Shown piece by piece: positions 26,971 through 35,989 of a DNA stretch of 64,000 nt (position 1 is its first letter; the number at the start of each line of letters is the position of its first letter). The notes under the pieces were generated by a model. It had not been told where the DNA came from. It did no database searches and saw nothing but the letters and a program-made list of their open reading frames with translations. A program made the position numbers and the translations under genes. Source of the DNA: Paenibacillus albidus (GTDB taxonomy: Bacteria > Bacillota > Bacilli > Paenibacillales > Paenibacillaceae); the NCBI RefSeq assembly GCF_014644435.1, contig NZ_BMKR01000030.1, forward strand, positions 18,986-82,985. Reading direction: 5' to 3'.

Positions 26971-27801
26971 GTGAATAAGGAACAGATCCTCACTCGCAAT
27001 CATGTGAAGGTAACAGGTAAAGGAACACAGCATATTATTTTTGCCCATGGATTCGGCTGTGACCAGAACATGTGGCGTTATGTGTCCCCGGCCTTTGAAG
27101 ATAACTATAAGGTTGTTTTATTTGATTTCGTCGGTTCAGGCAAGTCCGATCTCCGGGCTTACGACCCTGATCGTTACAGTGATCTTCACGGCTACGCACA
27201 GGATGTGCTGGATATATGCGAAGCCCTCGACATACAAGATGCCATCTTTGTCGGTCATTCCGTAGGGGCTATGATCGGTATCCTTGCTTCCATCCGCAAC
27301 GCCGTTCATTTCGACCAGCTTATTCTCATCGGACCTTCCCCTTGCTACATTAATGATCTCCCTGATTATATAGGCGGTTTCGAACAGGAAGATATGGCGG
27401 CCTTGTTTGAATTAATGGATCTCAACTATCAGGGATGGGCCAATTATCTCGCCCCCGTGGTCATGGGCAATCCTGAGCGGCCCGGATTGGCCCGCGAGCT
27501 GGAAGAAAACTTCTGTGCTACGGACCCCAAAATTGCCCGGCGGTTCGCCAAAGCAACCTTTCTGTCTGATTACAGAGATGTGCTGCCAAAGGTCACGGTT
27601 CCTTCGCTTATTCTTTTATGCGCTGAAGACATGATCGCACCGCTTGAGGTGGGAGCTTATGTCCATCATAAGATTCCCGGCAGCAGGCTTCAGCTGATGG
27701 ATGCGACAGGCCATTGTCCCCATGTCAGTCATCCGGAGGAGACCATTCTGTTGATCACCGAACATTTGTCTCACACCCACCCAGTCACGGAAGTCCAGTA
27801 G
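26971..27801 (+). CDS. RsbQ-like alpha/beta hydrolase
   Basis: The 276-residue protein is an alpha/beta hydrolase close to RsbQ in length and sequence: HGFGCDQNMWRYV oxyanion region, nucleophile elbow VGHSVGAMIG (Ser near residue 96), acid in LCAEDMIAP and His in TGHCPHVSHP. In Bacillus, RsbQ is needed with the PAS phosphatase RsbP to activate sigma B in energy stress, and RsbQ homologues probably process a small ligand. Its start is GTG at 26971 after GAGGAG. The PAS gene follows 4 bases later. Confidence 0.88.
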   Translation: MNKEQILTRNHVKVTGKGTQHIIFAHGFGCDQNMWRYVSPAFEDNYKVVLFDFVGSGKSDLRAYDPDRYSDLHGYAQDVLDICEALDIQDAIFVGHSVGAMIGILASIRNAVHFDQLILIGPSPCYINDLPDYIGGFEQEDMAALFELMDLNYQGWANYLAPVVMGNPERPGLARELEENFCATDPKIARRFAKATFLSDYRDVLPKVTVPSLILLCAEDMIAPLEVGAYVHHKIPGSRLQLMDATGHCPHVSHPEETILLITEHLSHTHPVTEVQ

Positions 27802-27805
27802 AAGT

Positions 27806-28312
27806 ATGGATAAACGAATAGATGAAGCCCCATGTGGTTACCTTTCTTTATCGCATAGCCGCGTTATCATAGACGTAAACTTAACGTTATGTTATTTGCT
27901 CGATTATGAAGTCAACCAGCTTCCGGGAATGCCGTTCGAGTCGATCTTAACCCGTGCCAGCCGGATTATTTTTCAAATTTACTTTGAACCCCTGATTAAG
28001 CTCCACGGGAAAGTGGAAGAGATGAATTTGCTGTTCAAAACCAGCAACGGCGATGAGGTGCCCATGCTTGTGAACCTGGGTGTCAGAGAACGGAATGGAG
28101 AACAGGTGTATGATTGTATTCTGATCCCCTTGAGACAGAGGATGGAGTATGAAAAACAGGTGCAAAAGGCCGAGCTTGCTTCCCGTAAAGCTAAAGATGA
28201 GCTGAGACAGATAAACCGGGCTGTGGAGGTGAAGCGGGAAGAATTGAACCTGCTGACCCATCTGGTGAATAACGTCAAGAAATTTGAAAAAAGCGGTCCA
28301 ACTGAAGTATAA
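27806..28312 (+). CDS. Stand-alone PAS domain and coiled-coil protein (RsbP N-terminal-like)
   Basis: The 168-residue protein has a PAS domain (residues 5-112: ISLSHSRVIIDVNLTLCYLL, FKTSNGDEVPMLVNLGV, DCILIPL) and a coiled coil (about 115-150, rich in Glu, Lys, Arg). RsbP is PAS-coiled coil-PP2C, but this gene stops after the coiled coil with no phosphatase downstream in any frame. With the RsbQ-like protein upstream it forms a two-gene sensor unit lacking its output domain. It may act on a phosphatase or kinase encoded elsewhere. Confidence 0.8.
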   Translation: MDKRIDEAPCGYLSLSHSRVIIDVNLTLCYLLDYEVNQLPGMPFESILTRASRIIFQIYFEPLIKLHGKVEEMNLLFKTSNGDEVPMLVNLGVRERNGEQVYDCILIPLRQRMEYEKQVQKAELASRKAKDELRQINRAVEVKREELNLLTHLVNNVKKFEKSGPTEV

Positions 28313-28344
28313 AAGAGTTGATCGTGCAGGAGGTTTGAATCTCA

Positions 28345-29301
28345 TTGTCCAAAGCCGATCATATGCTGTCCATTCTCTGGATGCTTAAGCAGCGGAGAAG
28401 AACCGCCGGAGAACTTGCGGATGAACTGGAGATCAGCGTCCGCTCGGTATACCGTTATGTGGATGCGCTGTGTGCCAGCGGGGTTCCGGTCATGGCCGAT
28501 GCCGGTTATGGCGGTGGCTACAGCCTGCCCGAGCATTTCAAGGAAACGCCCCTGTTCTTCGATGCCGGTGAACAGCAGGCCCTTGTGCAAGCCTCCACCT
28601 TTGCCCGGGGTACCGGCTATCCTTATGTTGCCGCTTTGGACCGGGCCATTGCCAAATTAAAGCGGTACAGCAATCCCGGGCAAGTGCTGCAGATGGAACG
28701 CCATGAACAAGGGATTGAAATGCTCCATACGCCGAATGCAGCCCAGGAGGATAACCTTCGCGAACTGGAAGCAGGGGCGGCGGGCGGCTTCACCCTGCAG
28801 ATGGAATACAGCAAAGGCAATCATACAGCCCCTTCCCCGCGCGATGTTGATCCTTACGGGCTGGTCCTGTGGAAAGGCCAGTGGTATCTTGTCGCTTATT
28901 GCCGCCTGCGCGGGGAAATCCGCAGCTTCCGGGTGGACCGGATCAGCGGATTATGCCGTACCGGGACAAGCTTCGAGCGCCCTGCCGGATTCTCGGCCCG
29001 CGAATTCCTGCTGCGCAGCCTGCTTCCCGGCCAGGACCCTGCAACCCCCCTGATCCCCGTTGTCATTGAGGCTTCAGAGGGGGTCTTGAATGAACTATGC
29101 AGCCATTGGCTGTTCGGGCATACCCTGGCGGAGCGTGGACCAGGGAGGGCACGGTTCCTGCTGGATGAGGAATCCTTGCTAACTTATGTTCCCTATTTCC
29201 TGCTTCCTTATGGAACAGCGCTGCATATTCCGGAGCCTGCTGTCCTGAAGCAGCGTATGTCTGCCGTTGCGCTGAAAGTGGCGCAGCATTACACCTTATG
29301 A
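28345..29301 (+). CDS. WYL-domain transcriptional regulator (YafY type)
   Basis: The 318-residue protein starts at TTG 28345, 12 bases after GCAGGAGG. It has an N-terminal HTH_11 (ADHMLSILWMLKQRRRTAGELADELEISVRSVYRYV) wing and a WYL domain (DPYGLVLWKGQWYLVAYCR, SFRVDRISG) followed by the WCX extension. WYL regulators bind nucleic acid or nucleotide ligands and often control DNA-damage or small enzyme genes. The downstream SRPBCC gene is a likely target; a terminator follows this gene. Confidence 0.9.
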   Translation: MSKADHMLSILWMLKQRRRTAGELADELEISVRSVYRYVDALCASGVPVMADAGYGGGYSLPEHFKETPLFFDAGEQQALVQASTFARGTGYPYVAALDRAIAKLKRYSNPGQVLQMERHEQGIEMLHTPNAAQEDNLRELEAGAAGGFTLQMEYSKGNHTAPSPRDVDPYGLVLWKGQWYLVAYCRLRGEIRSFRVDRISGLCRTGTSFERPAGFSAREFLLRSLLPGQDPATPLIPVVIEASEGVLNELCSHWLFGHTLAERGPGRARFLLDEESLLTYVPYFLLPYGTALHIPEPAVLKQRMSAVALKVAQHYTL

Positions 29302-29311
29302 ATATTCCGCA

Positions 29312-29343
29312 GATCACTGACCGCAACTGTCAGTGATCTTTTT
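29312..29343 (+). terminator. Terminator of the WYL regulator gene
   Basis: GATCACTGAC and GTCAGTGATC form a perfect 10-bp stem followed by five T residues. Confidence 0.88.
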
Positions 29344-29404
29344 GTATAGTAGAACTATGCCCGGGACCTGGACATTAAGGACAACTTTTAGGAGGCAAAT
29401 ATGG

Positions 29405-29860
29405 ATGAAAGAGCTTAAATATGATTTCTACGTTGGCGGAACACCGGAACAAGTATGGGAGAGCCTCATCTCTCCGGAGATGGTGAAGCAGATCTATTAT
29501 GGGAGCGTCATCCGCTCCAGCTTCCAGATCGGTGAGCGGTTCGAATATGTCGGCCCCGGTGCCGAAGGCCCGGAAACGCTCCATGTCTTCGGCACCTTAC
29601 TGGAGCTTACTCCGCAAAAGGCGCTGCGGTTTACACATAAGGTAGGCCCTTCATACCTTAAAGGCGGAGAAAACCACGAGTCCCGCATCTCCTGGCTGCT
29701 GGAGCCAGTCGGAGGCTGCACGAAGCTCACGCTGCTCCATGATGAATGGCACCCTGACGACCCCTCTTATGGTCCCAGCGACAACGCCTGGCCACAAATA
29801 ATGAGCAACATTAAAACCTTGGTGGAGACCGGGCGCACTCTGGATTTCGGCAGCTTTTGA
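29405..29860 (+). CDS. SRPBCC (AHSA1/START-like) protein
   Basis: The 151-residue protein starts at ATG 29405, 9 bases after TAGGAGG. It shows the START/AHSA1 pattern: an N-terminal strand KELKYDFYVGGTPEQVWESLI, then FQIGERFEYVGP and a C-terminal helix WPQIMSNIKTLVETG. This fold has a hydrophobic cavity for ligands such as lipids. It follows a WYL regulator, a common pairing, and has its own terminator. The ligand is unknown. Confidence 0.87.
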   Translation: MKELKYDFYVGGTPEQVWESLISPEMVKQIYYGSVIRSSFQIGERFEYVGPGAEGPETLHVFGTLLELTPQKALRFTHKVGPSYLKGGENHESRISWLLEPVGGCTKLTLLHDEWHPDDPSYGPSDNAWPQIMSNIKTLVETGRTLDFGSF

Positions 29861-29916
29861 GCTAGCAGGATAACTCCAATTCCGGTTGCACAGCTGATAC
29901 TAAACTGGAACAGTAC

Positions 29917-29958
29917 CCCTTTGGGGAATCGGATTACCCGGTTCCCCAAAGGGCTTTT
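29917..29958 (+). terminator. Terminator of the SRPBCC gene
   Basis: CCCTTTGGGGAA pairs with TTCCCCAAAGGG and is followed by CTTTTGG. Confidence 0.8.
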
Positions 29959-30015
29959 GGTATGTCCGTTTTTGTTTTGCCCTGCGGAAACTTTTTTGTT
30001 GCAAGGACAAAGTTA

Positions 30016-30025
30016 TATACGTATA
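30016..30025. promoter_or_regulatory. TATACGTATA dyad upstream of feoA
   Basis: A perfect 10-base palindrome lies 81 bases before the feoA start. It could be a Fur/MntR-type operator, but it does not match the Fur box consensus. Confidence 0.3.
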
Positions 30026-30106
30026 CTACTATTGTGGCTAACTACAACAGAGGGCTTGATTTATCATATAAAACGTATGAACGCATAGATGAAAAGGGGG
30101 AGCCTG

Positions 30107-30364
30107 ATGACTAAGCCGATACTTATTCCATTGTCAGAAGCGGAGAATGGCAGCCGCTTACGCATCCGCAGCATTGAAGTGCAGGGTGTTCTGAGGAGAA
30201 GGCTGCTCGATCTCGGCTTTGTGGCCGGCAATGTGGTTGAAGTGCTCCGGCGCAGTCCGCTTGGAGACCCCACCGCTTTTCGGATCAGCAATACCACGAT
30301 TGCCTTGCGCAGGGAAGAAAGCTCGTTGATTTTCGGAGAAAGGATTGGAGGTGCGCAGATATGA
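30107..30364 (+). CDS. feoA: FeoA, ferrous iron transport accessory protein
   Basis: The 85-residue SH3-like protein has the FeoA pattern: PLSEAENGSRLRIRSIEVQG, LRRRLLDLGFVAGNVVEVL, GDPTAFRISNTTIALRREE. Translation starts at ATG 30107, 6 bases after a GGGGG run; an in-frame ATG at 30089 has no site. FeoA is a small cytoplasmic partner thought to bind the FeoB G domain. Its stop overlaps the start of feoB's first part by four bases (ATGA). Confidence 0.93.
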   Translation: MTKPILIPLSEAENGSRLRIRSIEVQGVLRRRLLDLGFVAGNVVEVLRRSPLGDPTAFRISNTTIALRREESSLIFGERIGGAQI

Positions 30365-31092
30365 CCCCTTATACTGTAGCTTTTGCAGGCAACCCCAACA
30401 CGGGCAAAAGCACACTTTTCAACCTGCTGACCGGCATGCGCCAGCATACAGGAAACTGGGCCGGCAAGACGGTCATTACTGCGGAAGGCGAGTTCACCCA
30501 TAACAACCGTTTGTACCGCGCCATTGATCTGCCCGGCACGTATTCGCTGTACTCCAACTCCGCCGATGAAGAGGCGGCCCGCGATTATATTATTTTTGAA
30601 CAGCCCGATGTGACACTCGTGGTTCTTGACGCAACGTCGCTGGAGCGCAACCTCAATCTTGCCTTGCAGGTGCTGGAAATTACCGGACGGGCCGTGGTGT
30701 GCATCAACCTGATCGATGAAGCACACAAGCTTGGCATCGAAATTAACCTAGAGGCCATATCGGCAAGACTTGGTGTTCCAGTCGTCGCCATATCAGCCCG
30801 GAACAAAATCGGTATAGAAGCCCTGCTGGACCAGATCGAACGTGTTGCAAGCGGTACCTATACGGCAGAACCGCTGCATATTGCCTACAATGAGGAGATT
30901 GAGCGGGGAATTGCCCAGCTCCTGCCCATGGTCGAACAGACTGTAGGAAGAAGCTATCCTGCACGCTGGATTGCCCTGCGGCTGCTGGACGGTGATGAGA
31001 GCCTGATGGCTTCGCTTCAGAATAGAATGAACAGCCAAACCATCCCAGATCCAAAGGAGGCGGTCCGCCATGGAGTCACTGCCTGCCACTAA
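30361..31092 (+). CDS. feoB1: FeoB G-domain protein (N-terminal part of a split FeoB)
   Basis: The 243-residue protein is only the G domain and the helical GDI-like spacer of FeoB: G1 GNPNTGKST, G2-region GNWAGKTV, G3 DLPGTYSL, G4 at NLIDEA, and a G5-like VAISAR. The helical spacer follows (residues 170-230). In most bacteria this domain is fused to the membrane part, but here it ends with a stop at 31092, 23 bases into the next gene. It senses GTP and controls ferrous iron flow. Confidence 0.9.
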   Translation: MTPYTVAFAGNPNTGKSTLFNLLTGMRQHTGNWAGKTVITAEGEFTHNNRLYRAIDLPGTYSLYSNSADEEAARDYIIFEQPDVTLVVLDATSLERNLNLALQVLEITGRAVVCINLIDEAHKLGIEINLEAISARLGVPVVAISARNKIGIEALLDQIERVASGTYTAEPLHIAYNEEIERGIAQLLPMVEQTVGRSYPARWIALRLLDGDESLMASLQNRMNSQTIPDPKEAVRHGVTACH

Positions 31093-32479
31093 GGGGCCTG
31101 ATGCACTTCAATCCCTGCTGTCGGCAGCCCAAAAGCTTGCAGATGGCGGCACTATCCGCGACGAGATTGTCAGCGGGATTTACGGTGTATCCGCAGAGAT
31201 CTGCGCCGAAGCCGTCAGCTACCAGGACCGGAAGAAACTGAACAGCACTTATAAACTCGATAATATTGCCACCTCCCGAATCTGGGGTTTCCCGATCATG
31301 CTGGCGATCCTTGGTGTAGTCTTCTGGATCACCATCGCCGGGGCAAACTATCCTTCGAGCTGGCTGGCTTCCTTATTTGGCTTCATCGAAGGCTACCTGA
31401 CGGCCGGCTTCACGGCCCTGCATGCCCCCGACTGGCTGCATGGGGTTCTGGTGCTTGGCTTATACCGGGGGACCTCCTGGGTGATCAGCGTCATGCTGCC
31501 GCCAATGATGATCTTCTTCCCCGTATTTGCGCTGCTGGAGAATTTCGGTTATCTGCCGCGGGTCGCTTTTAATATGGACCGGTTGTTCAAGAAATCGGGC
31601 GGGCACGGCAAGCAGGCCCTGACGATGTCCATGGGCTTCGGCTGCAATGCCGCCGCCATTCTCTCCACCCGAATTATTGAATCCCCCCGGGAACGGATGC
31701 TGGCGATTCTTACCAATAACTTTGTGCCGTGCAACGGACGCTGGCCAACACTGATTCTGCTGGCCTCGCTGTTCATGGCCGGCGGCGCTGCGACCGGCGC
31801 ATTCCGTACACTTACCACGGCTGCCGTACTGATGGGAATGGTGCTGATCGGCATCATCGTGACCCTGTCAGTATCCTGGGTCCTATCCAAGACCGCGCTG
31901 CGCGGTGTTCCTACGCACTATACGCTGGAGCTCCCGCCCTACCGCCGTCCGCAAATCTGGAAGACGATTCTCATCTCGTCCAAAGACAAATCGCTTAATG
32001 TGCTTACCCGGGCTATCATCGTTGCTGCCCCTGCCGGAATTATCACCTGGATTCTGGGCAATGTGTTCATTGGCGGCGAAAGCGTTCTGAATCATATGGC
32101 TGCTTTTTTCGATCCGTTCGCCCACCTGCTGGGCATGGATGGCTTTATTATCATGGCGTTTATCCTAGGGCTGCCTGCGAACGAAATCGTGCTGCCGATC
32201 CTGCTGATGGGCTATATGTCTTCGGGTGCCATGGTTGACATCGACAGTCTGGGCAGCATCAAGGAGGTCTTCCTGAGCCATGGCTGGACGTGGCTGACCG
32301 CGCTCAATATGATGCTGTTCTCGCTGCTGCACTATCCATGCGGCACCACGCTCGTGAATATTTACAAGGAGACCAAAAGCCTGAAATGGTCCGTGCTCTC
32401 CGCTGTTATTCCGCTTGGCATCGCCATCGGTGTTACGTTTGCTGTCGCCCAGCTTGCCCAGTTGTTCGGGTGGGTATAA
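31070..32479 (+). CDS. feoB2: FeoB membrane protein (C-terminal part of a split FeoB)
   Basis: The 469-residue protein starts at ATG 31070 with AAAGGAGG upstream, in the frame after the G-domain gene. It has a short N-terminal soluble segment and then about 8-10 transmembrane helices with two Gate motifs (MSMGFGCNAAAIL and the second half around GLPANEIVLP). The NNFVPCNGR motif of FeoB is intact. It forms the ferrous iron channel. The clean overlap shows the split is not a recent frameshift. Confidence 0.9.
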   Translation: MESLPATKGPDALQSLLSAAQKLADGGTIRDEIVSGIYGVSAEICAEAVSYQDRKKLNSTYKLDNIATSRIWGFPIMLAILGVVFWITIAGANYPSSWLASLFGFIEGYLTAGFTALHAPDWLHGVLVLGLYRGTSWVISVMLPPMMIFFPVFALLENFGYLPRVAFNMDRLFKKSGGHGKQALTMSMGFGCNAAAILSTRIIESPRERMLAILTNNFVPCNGRWPTLILLASLFMAGGAATGAFRTLTTAAVLMGMVLIGIIVTLSVSWVLSKTALRGVPTHYTLELPPYRRPQIWKTILISSKDKSLNVLTRAIIVAAPAGIITWILGNVFIGGESVLNHMAAFFDPFAHLLGMDGFIIMAFILGLPANEIVLPILLMGYMSSGAMVDIDSLGSIKEVFLSHGWTWLTALNMMLFSLLHYPCGTTLVNIYKETKSLKWSVLSAVIPLGIAIGVTFAVAQLAQLFGWV

Positions 32480-32509
32480 GTGAGGGTTAATCACCTTTGA
32501 TAAATACAA

Positions 32510-32556
32510 GGCTGTCCCATGAGTAGATATTTCTACGAATGAGACAGCCTCTTTTT
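32510..32556 (+). terminator. Terminator of the feo operon
   Basis: GGCTGTCCCAT pairs (one mismatch) with ATGAGACAGCC and is followed by a CTTTTT tract. Confidence 0.8.
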
Positions 32557-32605
32557 CGTGATATAGGGAGAGGTTATGTTGTGACCAAACCGCTTAAGCC
32601 GCCCG

Positions 32606-33238
32606 TTACTTCTTCCCGCGTCCGTTTGTTTGGCGTACGACCCTCAGAATGACAGCGATCAGCAGGACTGCAGCCAGACTCAAACCTGCATACAGGAGAA
32701 TCGGTGTCCCTTTGTCGTCAGCAGTGCCTTTGCTAATCCCGGTATTGTCTGTACCCGCAGGCGTAGCCCGCGACCCCGGAGAGATTCCCGGCCCAAGCGC
32801 CTCTTTATCCTCGGCAGCCCCGGACAACAGTGTGGTCCGGCTGCACAGACTCACCTTTAATCCATCACTCCCCTCTCCTTTATGGCTGTAGACGAGATAA
32901 CTCTCCCCTTCCGTAAATTCGAAGCCACAGCTGGCCGAGGACATCGCAGTAGTCACTGTAACCGTGCTCCCGACCTCCCCCTTCCAGATGGTCTGGACGT
33001 TAAACGTAACGGTGACCGGGTCACCGCTGGATTGCACAACAGACGGTTTAGCTTCCACGGACACCACTTCTCCGCTAAAGACAGCAGCGCTTCGCTCCAG
33101 CTCTTCAAGCGGTGCTCCCGGCACCACACAGGAACATGCATATGTGACCTCCGGACGCACTGTCAGCAGCGCCGTTGCCATCAGCAGCACACTCATTATT
33201 ATCAAAAGCGGACTCCGAAACAGGTTTTTTATAGCCAT
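32606..33238 (-). CDS. Membrane-anchored TIMP/NTR-like exported protein
   Basis: The 210-residue protein starts at ATG 33238 (AAGGAGGAGGGTG upstream). A signal peptide (residues 1-33, ending TVRPEVTYA) is followed at once by CSCVVPGAPLEELERSAAVF, which has the N-terminal CxC and fold start of tissue-inhibitor-of-metalloprotease-like (NTR) domains. A flexible Gly/Asp/Thr-rich linker leads to a transmembrane helix (LLYAGLSLAAVLLIAVILRVV) and a basic tail, so the domain is outside the cell. It might inhibit a protease, but no target is known. Confidence 0.8.
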   Translation of the reverse strand: MAIKNLFRSPLLIIMSVLLMATALLTVRPEVTYACSCVVPGAPLEELERSAAVFSGEVVSVEAKPSVVQSSGDPVTVTFNVQTIWKGEVGSTVTVTTAMSSASCGFEFTEGESYLVYSHKGEGSDGLKVSLCSRTTLLSGAAEDKEALGPGISPGSRATPAGTDNTGISKGTADDKGTPILLYAGLSLAAVLLIAVILRVVRQTNGRGKK

Positions 33239-33332
33239 CACCCTCCTCCTTTTCCTTACAGACGACCCGGATGGCAGGATAGTTACAAGGTTCCGGACAT
33301 CATTATTCCAAGTTAACCACCGGGGAGCATGT

Positions 33333-34754
33333 TCACTCGATCTGGTTCGCGAGTGCCGTCAAACGCCGCATCCCTTCACGCAGCGTGATTTCATTAACGA
33401 ACGAGTAGCTGAGGCGGACCCAGGACTTCATCTCCCCCAGCGCATCACAAATCTCGCCCGGAACAAACACAATCGATTCCCGGAGGCTTGCTCTAAAAAG
33501 AGCCTCCACCTTAAGCTGCTCCGGCAGCTTCACCCACAGATTAAGCCCGCCCTGCGGAGCGGTCCATTCCCAGCCTGTCCCCGCCAGCTCCTCCTCCATA
33601 ATCTCCTTATGGACCTGAAGTGCAATCCGCAGCTTGCCAAGGTGCTGCTGGAGCCGGGGTGAAGTGTAATAATGGAGGAAGATCTTCTGGTTCAGCAGTG
33701 ATGTCCCGTTGTCCGCCAACGCTTTGGCCGTAATCAGGCGCTCCATCAGCGGGTAGCGGCAAGCCACGGCACAAATCCTGAGGCCAGGTGCCACATACTT
33801 GCTGAAGCTGCTGATATAAATCACCCAGCCCTCCGTATCGTAGGCAAAAAAAGGCAACGGCGGCGGTTCAGCAAAATAAATATCACGGAAAGGATCATCC
33901 TCGACCAGCAGACAATGGTAGCGCTCGGCCAGCTCCACCAGCAGCTTGCGCTGCCAGGCGGGCACCGTATACCCGGTTGGGTTGTGATGAGTAGGGTTCA
34001 TATAGAACAAACGCGGCTTATGCCGGGCCATCAAATCCTCCACCTCCGCAAGGTCGTAGCCCTCCGGTGTAATGGTCACCGGAACAAGCCGGGCCCCCTT
34101 CCGCCGAAAGATATCCATAGCCAGACTGTACGTAGGCCGTTCCACCAGTATGCTGTCCATAGGCCCAAGCAGGATGTCCGCGACCAGGTTAATGGCCTGC
34201 TGCGCTCCGGAAGTAATCAGCAGCTCCTCCCGGGACAGCTGCAGCCGGTGATGCTCCCGGAAATGCAAGCTGAGCGTCTCGCGCAGCTCCTCATCTCCCT
34301 GCACACTGGAATACGTGCCCATCACCTTTGGGTAGAGATCGAACACTTTTTTGACATACTCGGACAGGAACAGGTTCGGCAGCAGCCCCGGATCAATCAG
34401 CGCCTGCGAAAATTGATATTGCGCCGGCAGCCGCTGAATGTCGGACAGGCGGTTGGAGTTCAAGGCGGCCGCCATCGTCAAGTCTGCCCCATCCATTGCA
34501 ACAAGAGACGGGGAGCCGCCTTGCGATACATAATATCCGGATTTATCTTTGACATACACCTTGCCATCCTCCGCCAGCTGCCGATAGGCCTTAAATACCG
34601 TCAGCCGGTGCACCTTGAGCTCTTCCGCCAGTCCCCGGATAGACGGCAGCTTATCATGCGCCTTCCACTCCCCCCGCTCCATGCGGTTCCGGATGAATTC
34701 ATAAATCTGCAAGAATAAGGGGTAGCTCGTTTCTGTCCCCGTTGTATTTTCCAT
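33333..34754 (-). CDS. MocR/GntR-type regulator with aminotransferase domain
   Basis: The 473-residue protein (ATG 34754; longer starts are possible) has an N-terminal GntR winged helix (LPSIRGLAEELKVHRLTVFKAYRQL) and a class I aminotransferase-like domain with the PLP-lysine region YISSFSKYVAPGLR, and TSGAQQAINLVADILL. MocR regulators bind PLP and its adducts and commonly control transport or synthesis of vitamin B6, GABA or taurine. It is divergent from an EamA transporter, its probable target, and the shared region has direct repeats. Confidence 0.92.
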   Translation of the reverse strand: MENTTGTETSYPLFLQIYEFIRNRMERGEWKAHDKLPSIRGLAEELKVHRLTVFKAYRQLAEDGKVYVKDKSGYYVSQGGSPSLVAMDGADLTMAAALNSNRLSDIQRLPAQYQFSQALIDPGLLPNLFLSEYVKKVFDLYPKVMGTYSSVQGDEELRETLSLHFREHHRLQLSREELLITSGAQQAINLVADILLGPMDSILVERPTYSLAMDIFRRKGARLVPVTITPEGYDLAEVEDLMARHKPRLFYMNPTHHNPTGYTVPAWQRKLLVELAERYHCLLVEDDPFRDIYFAEPPPLPFFAYDTEGWVIYISSFSKYVAPGLRICAVACRYPLMERLITAKALADNGTSLLNQKIFLHYYTSPRLQQHLGKLRIALQVHKEIMEEELAGTGWEWTAPQGGLNLWVKLPEQLKVEALFRASLRESIVFVPGEICDALGEMKSWVRLSYSFVNEITLREGMRRLTALANQIE

Positions 34755-34817
34755 CCTTACCTTCAGCTCCTTTTCAGAAGTAATCATATTATTGTATTGT
34801 ACACGATTCCAGCTGAA

Positions 34818-34847
34818 ATCTGTTCTGTTTCTTACCATCTGTTCTGT
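34818..34847. promoter_or_regulatory. MocR-type direct-repeat operator
   Basis: ATCTGTTCTGT occurs at 34818 and 34837, 19 bases apart, between the divergent regulator and transporter genes. MocR dimers usually bind two direct repeats, so this is a credible site. Confidence 0.55.
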
Positions 34848-34897
34848 CCCCTTGCCTATATGATTAACGAACAACTTCTAAAGGGGATATGAATAAC

Positions 34898-35830
34898 ATG
34901 ATTCTTTTGGCGTACACTCTTGTCTGTCTGGTCTTTGGCACTACCTTTCTGGCGATCAAAATCGGCGTGGATGCCGGGGCGCCTCCGTTCTTCTCGGCCG
35001 GACTGCGTTTTTTTGTGGCGGGAGCGGTACTGTTTCTATGGATGGTCTATAAACGCAAAGTCCGCTTCTCCCTGCTACTGCGCAAAGAGATGCTCTTCAC
35101 CGGAGCGACCTTAACCTTCGCCACCTTTGCCGCCCTTTATTGGGCCGAACAATATGTCTCCTCAGGACTTGCCGCCATCCTGTCGGCGACCGGCCCGATT
35201 ATGATTCTGCTGCTGCAAACGGCCCTTCTCCGTCAAAAAGCTCCAGCCCACTCGCTCTATGGCTGCATCATCGGCTTCATCGGTGTTATGCTGCTGGTGC
35301 TGCCCAACCTCGCGGTAGATGTCTCACCGCTGTGGATCGTCGGCTGCATTGTTATTCTGATCGGGGAATTCGGCTATGCCATAGGGGCAATCTATTCCAA
35401 AAAAGTATCCACAAACATGTCCGAGGTCTCGCCCATCGCCCTGAATGCGGCCCAAATGATGTATGGCGGAGCGCTTTTGTTCATTCTGTCACTCGCAACC
35501 GAACGGGTCCATCCGGAATTCCTGCTGTCGCTGCCCACCGCCGGCTCCCTGCTCTACCTGACCGTGGTCGGCTCCATGGTTGGACACAGTCTGTTCTATT
35601 GGCTAGTCAGCAAAACGAATCCGGTCTTTCCTTCCACCTGGCTTTACGTTTCCCCTCCGATAGCGGTGGGTGTCGGCGTACTTTTTTACAATGAAACCGT
35701 TAATGTAATCACGATCCTGGGTATTGTCACGATTATCGCCGGGACGGTGCTGGTGAACGCGAGCGCTTTAAGAAAAATGCTGCCCAAACCGAAGATTAAC
35801 GCCTCTTTTGCTAAAAAATCCGATATATGA
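34898..35830 (+). CDS. EamA/DMT family transporter
   Basis: The 310-residue protein has ten hydrophobic helices in two EamA repeats (LVFGTTFLAIKIGVDAGAPPF; LVSKTNPVFPSTWLYVSPPI). The ATG at 34898 sits 11 bases after AAAGGGG; an earlier ATG at 34889 would be only 2 bases away. The divergent MocR regulator suggests it exports or imports a small amine or vitamin B6-like compound. It has no visible terminator before ccpN. Confidence 0.87.
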   Translation: MILLAYTLVCLVFGTTFLAIKIGVDAGAPPFFSAGLRFFVAGAVLFLWMVYKRKVRFSLLLRKEMLFTGATLTFATFAALYWAEQYVSSGLAAILSATGPIMILLLQTALLRQKAPAHSLYGCIIGFIGVMLLVLPNLAVDVSPLWIVGCIVILIGEFGYAIGAIYSKKVSTNMSEVSPIALNAAQMMYGGALLFILSLATERVHPEFLLSLPTAGSLLYLTVVGSMVGHSLFYWLVSKTNPVFPSTWLYVSPPIAVGVGVLFYNETVNVITILGIVTIIAGTVLVNASALRKMLPKPKINASFAKKSDI

Positions 35831-35989
35831 CGTACTATATGTTGCATTAATGACCATTATTGCGTATTATATAACCAAGAAAAGGGATATAAACTTCTAA
35901 TATGACGCATTAATGAAAGGGGGAACGACAATCCGGCGCTCCTTTTCAGAACAGGAATGCCGCATGTATCCGGAAAGTGGAGGGAACTT

